From the NCBI GenBank assembly GCA_047629355.1, contig JBLHWU010000229.1:1-9714 (forward strand): a stretch of 9,714 bases of DNA. The letters are read 5' to 3'. This DNA comes from CAYUNA01 sp047629355. GTDB lineage: Bacteria; Bacteroidota; Bacteroidia; Chitinophagales; Saprospiraceae. This document shows positions 5,334-9,714 of this stretch, piece by piece. The first letter of the stretch is position 1. Each line of letters starts with the position of its first letter. The position numbers and the translations under genes were made by a program. The notes beneath the pieces were generated by a model that did no database searches, was not told the origin of the DNA, and saw only the letters and a list, made by a program, of their open reading frames with translations.

Positions 5334-8273
5334 ATGACTTTAAAAACTCAATATCCATCTTTCGTTTACCATATAGCCAAACTGCTGTTGGTTGTTGGAT
5401 TGTGGATGGGGTGCAGTGAAAAAGTTCTTTCTCAAGATTGGAAACTCGATTATGGCTTTGAAATTTACTTCGGTGCCAACGCAGAAGACCAAGGTCAAGC
5501 GGTCATTCAAACCGACGATAAAGGTTATTTGATGGTCGGCTGGAGTGAAGACCCGATTTCGATTGGTGGCGATAATGACATTGATATATATGTAGTACGT
5601 GTTGATGTGGATGGTGATTTGGTGTGGGAACAACGCTTCGATAAAGGCTTTATTGAAAACGGATATGATGTTGTGCAAACAGCAGACGGCGGTTTTTTAA
5701 TCGTTGGAGACATCAAAGAATTTCCAACAGCAGCCAGCAAATTTCAGGCTTGTTTATTGAAAATTGATGCAGCGGGCAACGAAGAATGGTTCAAAACCTA
5801 CAGCGAAGGCGGTACGGATAGAGGTATTTCATTAATTGCGACGGCGGACGGCGGCTTTCTTTTTACAGGACGCACCGACAACGGCGAAACGACGGACGAA
5901 GACATTCTTTTAGTGAAAACCGATGGCGATGGAAATCTTGTTTGGTCAAAATCTTACGCCAACGCTGGTAATGATGCCGCTAATTCATTGATTGAAATGG
6001 CGGATGGTTATGCAATAATAGGTACTGTAGAAAATACAGCCAACGGGTCTAAAGATTTTTATCTTTTAAAAACAGACTTTATTGGAACGCAACAATGGGC
6101 GAAGTTTTACGGCACTAACGACTTTGATGAAGGCTACGATTTATTAATCACACAAGACAATCAACTGGCAATGGTTGGTTCGTATGGTTCGACCAGCGAT
6201 GTTGCATTGATTAAAGCCGACTTAGATGGCAACCAACTTTGGGACTTCACTTTTGGTGATGTTTTGGGGGACAACGCTTTTGATTTTTTACAAAACGAAG
6301 CAGGCGAATTTGTTATCGCAGGTATCACGGAAATTGATGCAACGAACATTGATATCTTATTAGCCAATGTTTCGGAAGATGGACAAACCTTAAATTGGCA
6401 GTCCAAGATTGGACGAAATACGCACGTTGATTGGGGACAAGCACTTACGAGCACCTCAGACGGCGGTTATGCAGTAGTTGGTTATAATTCAGAAGGTGTT
6501 TCTTTGTTTGGAAATGATTTAACACTGATTAAAACCAATTCTTCAGGCAGTATTTTTTCTAATAAAATTCAAGGAAAAGTCTTCGCTGATGATGATAATA
6601 ATTGTGATTTTGACTTTGGTGAAATTGGTTTAGAAGATTGGTTAATCAAAGCAGAATCAGCAGCTGTAACTTTCTTCGGAACGACTGATGTAAACGGTGA
6701 TTACAAAATCAATGTGGATACTGGGAGCTACGAATTAAGCGTTTTGGTCAACAATGAATATTGGATGCCTTGTGTGGATATTTATAACCTGAATTTTACA
6801 ACTAATTACGACACGTTAATGCGGAATTTTCCGATGACTGCGATGGTTGATTGTCCATTTTTAGAAGTTCATGTTGCTGCGCCAGTTACGCAAAACTGTA
6901 GCAATGTTGGGTATCAAATTACCTATTGCAACGACGGAACGATTGGCGCGGATAGTGCTTGGATAGAAGTGGTTTTGGATGGAAATATGACCTTTAATTC
7001 AGCTACTTTACCGTTGTTTAGTCAAATGGATAGCTTGTTGGTGTTTCATTTAGATACCATTCAAATTGGAGCATGCGATACTTTAGCAATTTCAGTAGCA
7101 ACCGATTGTGATGTGGAAGATGGCATTACTTATACTTTGGCAGCGTACATTTATCCAGATACGATTTGTTTGCCAACGCAAGACTGGGATGAATCTTTTA
7201 TTAAAGTAAATGGCTATTGCGATGCAGATTCGATTCGATTTGAAATTGAAAATACGGGGAATGGAGATATGAATGCGCCATTAAATTTCATTATTATCGA
7301 AGATATTGTGATGGCATTAGAAGAATCTTACCAATTAAATAGCACCCAAAAACAAGAAATAGTTGTTCCTTCAACTGGCGGTACTTACCGTTTAATTGCG
7401 GAACAATCCCCAAATCACCCAGGAAATAGTTACCCAACCATCGCGGTAGAAGGCTGCGATAATGGAATGGGAAATATCACGACAGGAACGGTCACGATAT
7501 TTCAAGAAGACGAAAATAATTCATCCGTATCGATTGATGTTCAAGAGGCGACCGATTTAATTACAAACATTAGTTTAAGAGGCTATCCCAAAGGCTACCC
7601 CGTTGACGGGCAGAATTTGATTCCCGCCAACACCGCCCTTGAATATCATATCCTGTTTCAAAACACTGGACTCGATACGGCGACGAGAGTGGTGATTCGG
7701 GATACCATTTCGCAAACACTGGATATTTCGACTATCCGACCGGGCGCAAGCAGTCATTCTTATGACTTCAACGTTTACGATAATGGTATTCTGAAATTCA
7801 CCTTTGACAACATCGAATTGTTACCAGATGGCAGCGAAGATGGCTACGGATTTGTGACTTTCAAAATTGACCAAAAACCAGGTAATCCCGAAGGGACGGA
7901 GATTAAAAATACCGCTGAAATCTTCATGGGCTACAGCGCGCCTATGGAATCTGCGACTACCGTGCATCATATTGGCGGAGGTATGATTCGAGATTTCATC
8001 ATCATAGATGTAGCGCAAGTTTTTATTCCAGAAGTGTCGGTGAATGCGTATCCAAATCCATTCATTGAAGGAACGGTGATTGAAGTGGCTGGTGAAAACT
8101 ATAAAGAATTAATCTTGACTGTTTATGATTTAAATGGTCGATTTATCCGAGAAGAAAAGACTTCCGGGCATAAGATTGAGTTTCCAAGAAAGGATTTAAT
8201 CCAAGGTATGTATGTGTTCAAATTATTGGGCGACGGCGTGCATATAGCTTCTGGAAAATTAATTTTGAAATAG
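5334..8273 (+). CDS. type IX-secreted seven-bladed propeller protein with DUF7619-like and sorting domains
   Basis: 979 residues from this ATG. Start chosen because the signal peptide (hydrophobic LLLVVGLWMG, cleavage likely after VLSQ near residue 34) fits it best and the promoter leaves too little leader for the in-frame ATG at 5295 (13 residues longer). Residues about 45-410 hold seven repeats of 48-56 residues with turns like ADGGFLIVG at 61, 117, 171, 223, 274, 322 and 375. Each is followed by a D-x-LLVKTDxDGNLVW-type strand, indicating a seven-bladed beta-propeller. Residues 411-480 resemble an SdrD B-like domain (GKVFADDDNNCDFDFGEIGL) with a likely calcium loop. 507-747 is a Cys-containing beta-rich region. 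747-882 resembles DUF7619 (ALEYHILFQNTG, VVIRDTI). 898-979 is a type A sorting domain: AYPNPF, LTVYDLNGRF, GMYVFKL, ending GKLILK. Export is through the Sec pathway and then the type IX machinery, to the surface or outside; ligand unknown. Confidence 0.9.
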   Translation: MTLKTQYPSFVYHIAKLLLVVGLWMGCSEKVLSQDWKLDYGFEIYFGANAEDQGQAVIQTDDKGYLMVGWSEDPISIGGDNDIDIYVVRVDVDGDLVWEQRFDKGFIENGYDVVQTADGGFLIVGDIKEFPTAASKFQACLLKIDAAGNEEWFKTYSEGGTDRGISLIATADGGFLFTGRTDNGETTDEDILLVKTDGDGNLVWSKSYANAGNDAANSLIEMADGYAIIGTVENTANGSKDFYLLKTDFIGTQQWAKFYGTNDFDEGYDLLITQDNQLAMVGSYGSTSDVALIKADLDGNQLWDFTFGDVLGDNAFDFLQNEAGEFVIAGITEIDATNIDILLANVSEDGQTLNWQSKIGRNTHVDWGQALTSTSDGGYAVVGYNSEGVSLFGNDLTLIKTNSSGSIFSNKIQGKVFADDDNNCDFDFGEIGLEDWLIKAESAAVTFFGTTDVNGDYKINVDTGSYELSVLVNNEYWMPCVDIYNLNFTTNYDTLMRNFPMTAMVDCPFLEVHVAAPVTQNCSNVGYQITYCNDGTIGADSAWIEVVLDGNMTFNSATLPLFSQMDSLLVFHLDTIQIGACDTLAISVATDCDVEDGITYTLAAYIYPDTICLPTQDWDESFIKVNGYCDADSIRFEIENTGNGDMNAPLNFIIIEDIVMALEESYQLNSTQKQEIVVPSTGGTYRLIAEQSPNHPGNSYPTIAVEGCDNGMGNITTGTVTIFQEDENNSSVSIDVQEATDLITNISLRGYPKGYPVDGQNLIPANTALEYHILFQNTGLDTATRVVIRDTISQTLDISTIRPGASSHSYDFNVYDNGILKFTFDNIELLPDGSEDGYGFVTFKIDQKPGNPEGTEIKNTAEIFMGYSAPMESATTVHHIGGGMIRDFIIIDVAQVFIPEVSVNAYPNPFIEGTVIEVAGENYKELILTVYDLNGRFIREEKTSGHKIEFPRKDLIQGMYVFKLLGDGVHIASGKLILK

Positions 8274-8347
8274 GTACTTGGTTTTAGGTATTGGGTGCTG
8301 GGTTAGATAGTGACTCACCCAGCACCCAATACCTAAAACCCAATACC
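8273..8347. repeat. 31-bp inverted repeat made of heptads, at the cargo gene stop codon
   Basis: The left arm 8273-8303 and right arm 8317-8347 are complementary with two mismatches (24 consecutive perfect pairs nearest the 13-base loop). Each arm is itself a tandem of 7-base units. On the left, units starting at 8275, 8282, 8289 and 8296 follow TNNTNGG (TACTTGG, TTTTAGG, TATTGGG, TGCTGGG). The repeat begins at the last base of the stop codon. No T-run follows, so it is not a standard terminator, but as RNA it would form a very stable 3' hairpin that could protect or end the cargo mRNA. Confidence 0.75.
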
Positions 8348-8364
8348 CAACTTTGATAGACATT

Positions 8365-8443
8365 CAATTTGGTAGTTAGAACATAAAGGAAATACATCTA
8401 ATATCTTTATAACCGATTACATTTTTAAAGTACTACCAAATTG
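8365..8443. repeat. 12-bp inverted repeat enclosing a nested stem
   Basis: CAATTTGGTAGT (8365-8376) and ACTACCAAATTG (8432-8443) are perfect complements 55 bases apart. Inside, ATAAAG (8383-8388) pairs with CTTTAT (8405-8410). The nested arrangement would fold into an 80-base two-stem RNA. It could be the ends of a tiny non-autonomous element or a structured RNA. No direct-repeat footprint was seen around it. Confidence 0.45.
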
Positions 8444-8467
8444 GCTCTAAATTAAGTTCCGAACCGA

Positions 8468-8502
8468 CCGTCCACTTTGGGTCGTCAACTGTGAGCCGTT
8501 AG
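8468..8502. repeat. decayed CCGTCnn heptad tract
   Basis: Five in-phase 7-base units start at 8468 (CCGTCCA), 8475 (CTTTGGG), 8482 (TCGTCAA), 8489 (CTGTGAG) and 8496 (CCGTTAG). CCGTCCA and the variants TCGTCAA and CCGTTAG match the reverse complement of the CGGnnGA tract upstream of trmB. It is more eroded than that tract. Confidence 0.4.
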
Positions 8503-8542
8503 GAGCCTAATCCCATGAATGTAAACTATCCCATTACCAATC

Positions 8543-8573
8543 AGTTCCCCGCAAAAGGGGCGGGGAACTTTTT
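8543..8573 (+). terminator. strong factor-independent terminator
   Basis: AGTTCCCCGC (8543-8552) and GCGGGGAACT (8560-8569) form a perfect 10-base GC-rich stem around a 7-base AAAAGGG loop. Five T (8569-8573) follow, with more T shortly after. It is oriented for plus-strand transcripts. No protein gene lies between the cargo stop codon (8273) and this point, so it either ends a long 3' UTR of the cargo mRNA (about 270 bases) or a separate small RNA. Confidence 0.8.
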
Positions 8574-8595
8574 ACTTTTTTACTAGCACCAGTAA

Positions 8596-8699
8596 CTCGG
8601 GTTTTCAACCCGAGCAGCAGTCCATCGGATTTTCAATCCGATACCCAAAAAAGCTAAAAATCAAAACGCCAAAAAACTACTCGGATTAGAAATCTGAGT
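8596..8699. repeat. cluster of three REP-like hairpins
   Basis: Three short hairpins share one design. CTCGGGTT-TTC-AACCCGAG lies at 8596-8614 and ATCGGATT-TTC-AATCCGAT at 8624-8642; ACTCGGATT-AGA-AATCTGAGT at 8679-8699 has one wobble. The first is preceded by AGTAA and the third is followed by TACC, so the outer two form inverted copies of one unit (GTAACTCGG or GTAACTCAG). A repeated palindrome with a conserved flank, in inverted pairs, is the layout of REP/REPIN elements mobilised by RAYT-type transposases. No transposase is in the window. Confidence 0.55.
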
Positions 8700-8748
8700 T
8701 ACCAAGGATTTATTCGTTTTTTTTACGAGATTATAATTTGTTATAGCA

Positions 8749-8781
8749 GAAAGCCGTGCTTAAAGGGCACGGTTTCTTTTT
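8749..8781 (+). terminator. factor-independent terminator
   Basis: GAAA-G-CCGTGC (8749-8759) pairs with GCACGG-TTTC (8767-8776) with one bulged G, around TTAAAGG. Five T follow (8777-8781). The orientation suits plus-strand transcripts. No gene is seen between the preceding terminator at 8573 and here; only the REP-like cluster lies between. Confidence 0.7.
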
Positions 8782-8800
8782 AAAAAATGGATGTAAAAAA

Positions 8801-8875
8801 AGAGGTCAGATCAGTTCATTGTCAGAAAGAACACGTTATTTTCTTGACTTCTGGCAATGAACTGGTCTGACCTCT
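8801..8875 (+). repeat. 27-bp inverted repeat whose only mismatches are G-U pairs on the plus strand
   Basis: The arms at 8801-8827 and 8849-8875 are complementary along 27 positions with a 21-base loop. The only two deviations (8811 and 8822, T opposite G) would be G-U wobbles in a plus-strand RNA but A-C mismatches in a minus-strand RNA. An A-run precedes the left arm. On the minus strand the right arm begins with two near-heptads (AGTCAGA, GGTCAGA). It is either a structured RNA or a miniature palindromic element. Confidence 0.65.
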
Positions 8876-8907
8876 GACTTTTCAAAAAGACTTGTTTTTC
8901 AGAAGTT

Positions 8908-9002
8908 GATTACATTTTTACCGATTACGAAAACACATTTTAATCTGAAAGAACAGTTATCCAAAACCGATTTTAAGTAGCATTTCGATGTTACATTTTT
9001 AC
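8908..9002 (+). repeat. direct repeats of TTACATTTTTAC
   Basis: TTACATTTTTAC occurs at 8910-8921 and 8991-9002, 81 bases apart. The 13-mer GATTACATTTTTA is at 8908-8920 and also at 8415-8427, where it follows ACCG. The nonamer ACCGATTAC occurs at 8412-8420 and 8920-8928. The copies suggest a locally duplicated and eroded sequence, or binding sites. AT-richness lowers the weight of the match. Confidence 0.35.
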
Positions 9003-9042
9003 AATTTCCGATTTTACTATTATTTCCTAAAAACTGATTATT

Positions 9043-9068
9043 GTGTGGGGGGCTTCTGCTCCTCACGC
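9043..9068 (+). other. 11-bp G-rich hairpin with four-base loop
   Basis: GTGTGGGGGGC (9043-9053) pairs with GCTCCTCACGC (9058-9068) around TTCT. Eight pairs are Watson-Crick and three are wobbles (9044/9067, 9048/9063, 9051/9060), all G-U in plus-strand RNA. That fits an RNA structure rather than a DNA palindrome. Only three T follow, so it is a poor terminator. It abuts the left end of the 161-bp palindromic element. Confidence 0.4.
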
Positions 9069-9073
9069 TTTAA

Positions 9074-9234
9074 GTAACGGTAAAAAAATAACTCCGCCAA
9101 CTACCAAGTATTTCTTTTGTCCTTATTTCCCACTTTTGAAACAGTCATTATGTAGAGATAACTCCTATTTCAAAAGTAAAAACTAAGAACAAAATAAACG
9201 TTGTTAGTTGGCGGACTTATTATTTCACCGTTAC
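9074..9234. mobile_element. 161-bp palindromic MITE-like element flanked by TAA
   Basis: The left arm (9074 to about 9144) and right arm (about 9164-9234) are inverted copies of roughly 71 bases. They have about a dozen differences and one 1-base gap, leaving a loop of about 20 bases. The ends are GTAACGGT and ACCGTTAC, and both arms contain TCCGCCAACTA. TAA stands immediately outside each end (9071-9073 and 9235-9237), as expected for a 3-bp target duplication. No coding capacity, so if mobile it depends on a transposase elsewhere. Alternatively it is a long structured RNA. The match of the arms is seen directly; mobility is inference. Confidence 0.5.
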
Positions 9235-9259
9235 TAAGTAAAAAGAATTAAATAAGTTG

Positions 9260-9281
9260 AGCCAGTAAGCGGCTTTTTTTT
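9260..9281 (+). terminator. weak terminator-like hairpin
   Basis: AGCC (9260-9263) pairs with GGCT (9271-9274) around a 7-base loop, and a run of eight T extends to 9281. The stem is short, so efficiency is doubtful. GCTTTTT (9272-9278) can alternatively pair with AAAAAGC (9284-9290). It lies 25 bases beyond the palindromic element. Confidence 0.35.
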
Positions 9282-9299
9282 CTAAAAAGCTTAAAAAAA

Positions 9300-9487
9300 T
9301 AGTGCGTAGCCATCGTTACGGATTTATTTTTTAATGTTTTTAGAAGGAAAAAGGACAAGTATAATGGCTTAAGTTATTTGGTTCTTTTCACTTTAACCAA
9401 GCACCAAAAATAGAAACCGCAAGAATTTCTCATGAGATTAATAAATTTGATAGGAGGTCGTTCCAGATGGAGCGACCTCCTTTTTTT
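9300..9487 (+). ncRNA. candidate small RNA ending at a strong terminator
   Basis: A strong plus-strand terminator closes at 9487, but no protein gene lies upstream of it for more than a kilobase. The preceding stretch has pairing potential: TTGGTT (9378-9383) with AACCAA (9395-9400), and the 10-base palindrome TCTCATGAGA (9428-9437). A small RNA is the simplest use for such a terminator. The 5' end is a guess; no clear -7 element was found and no known RNA family was recognised. Confidence 0.22.
9452..9487 (+). terminator. very strong factor-independent terminator
   Basis: AGGAGGTCGTTCC (9452-9464) and GGAGCGACCTCCT (9469-9481) form a 13-base stem with one G-U wobble, a four-base AGAT loop and seven T (9481-9487). 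It is the best terminator in the window. The wobble polarity and T-run both indicate plus-strand transcription. Confidence 0.85.
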
Positions 9488-9714
9488 GTGCATTTCTGTC
9501 TGGATTTTTCCATATTCTACTTATTTCTATCTTTTTAAGCAAGCTATTTCTTTATTTTTCAAACATTAGATTAGATTTGGTCAAAGTGTGAACTAAGTCG
9601 TATGAAAAGGTAGGAGATATTTTCATGTTATTTGAAATTGAATTCTAATTAAATATGTGAAAAGGTAAGTGTTTAAATAATAAATAAAGGGACTTAATTG
9701 TAGTAAAGTTAGGT
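9488..9714. other. AT-rich right edge without a recognised gene
   Basis: No coding frame or strong hairpin was found. TAGATTTG at 9572-9579 is a perfect -7 match (plus strand) but lacks a TTG at -33. The near-repeats TATGAAAAGGTA (9601-9612) and TATGTGAAAAGGTA (from about 9655) are followed by stop codons within a few residues. The stretch may be the upstream region of a gene beyond the window. Confidence 0.4.

Noticed and set aside
5412..5416. Cys in WMGC of the cargo signal peptide considered as a lipobox
   Set aside because: Position -3 is Trp rather than Leu/Val/Ile, and a normal signal peptidase I site (VLSQ) follows; type IX cargo of this layout is usually not N-terminally lipidated.
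5340..5740. Two minus-strand frames in the start of the type IX cargo gene
   Set aside because: They are antisense to a clear signal peptide and propeller repeats; no motif.
6161..8018. Further minus-strand frames (6161-6454, 7575-7757, 7821-8018)
   Set aside because: They are antisense to conserved propeller and DUF7619-like segments, short, and without recognisable features.
8516..8587. 23-codon frame beginning MNVNYPITNQ, reading through the terminator at 8543-8573
   Set aside because: The coding part is dominated by the terminator stem and T-run; no sign of selection for a peptide.
8596..8614. GGGTTTTCAACCC resembling a tRNA T-arm
   Set aside because: No acceptor stem, D-arm, anticodon arm or CCA end can be placed around it; the same design repeats at 8624 and 8679 as simple hairpins.
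9432..9569. 45-codon frame beginning MRLINLIGG
   Set aside because: Its codons run through the very strong terminator stem and seven-T tract, so a full transcript would rarely form. The GG is coded by the stem (GGAGGT), not a leader.

Overview
This window is AT-rich chromosomal DNA from a member of the Bacteroidota, most likely an environmental relative of Saprospiria/Chitinophagia or Flavobacteriia. The phylum call rests on four things: a large secreted protein ending in a type A Por (type IX) secretion sorting domain, a DUF6089-type outer-membrane barrel, -33/-7 promoters of the TTTG-N19-TAnnTTTG kind, and an almost complete absence of Shine-Dalgarno sites. The lineage below phylum is inference.

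Layout: (1) 1-268 is a non-coding left edge ending in a hairpin terminator. (2) 269-946 (-) encodes an outer-membrane barrel protein and 1209-2093 (+) an OmpA-family lipoprotein; they are divergent across 262 AT-rich bases. (3) 2129-3131 (-) is a probable two-gene unit, trmB (tRNA m7G46 methyltransferase) followed by a DUF3820-family gene, bounded by degenerate 7-bp tandem repeats. (4) 3132-3709 has no long frame but holds an easily missed 38-codon gene at 3538-3654 (-). Its product looks like a double-glycine-leader peptide precursor, with its own -7 element and its own terminator. (5) 3710-5125 (-) encodes an all-helical, TPR-like protein of unknown function. Divergent from it, 5334-8273 (+) encodes a type IX-secreted protein with a predicted seven-bladed propeller. 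(6) 8274-9714 is about 1.4 kb without a convincing protein gene, packed with inverted repeats, REP-like hairpins, three good factor-independent terminators and a 161-bp palindromic element flanked by TAA.

How the genes relate: the barrel, the OmpA lipoprotein and the type IX cargo are all cell-envelope products, but nothing shows that they work together. trmB and the DUF3820 gene are probably co-transcribed. The helical protein and the small peptide lie 55 bp apart on one strand; a functional link is only a hypothesis.

Most worth a second look: the GG-leader micropeptide; a set of intergenic tracts with clear 7-bp periodicity but unrelated unit sequences, one of which runs into the end of trmB; and the hairpin-rich gene desert at the right, which may carry one or more small RNAs and non-autonomous repeat elements.
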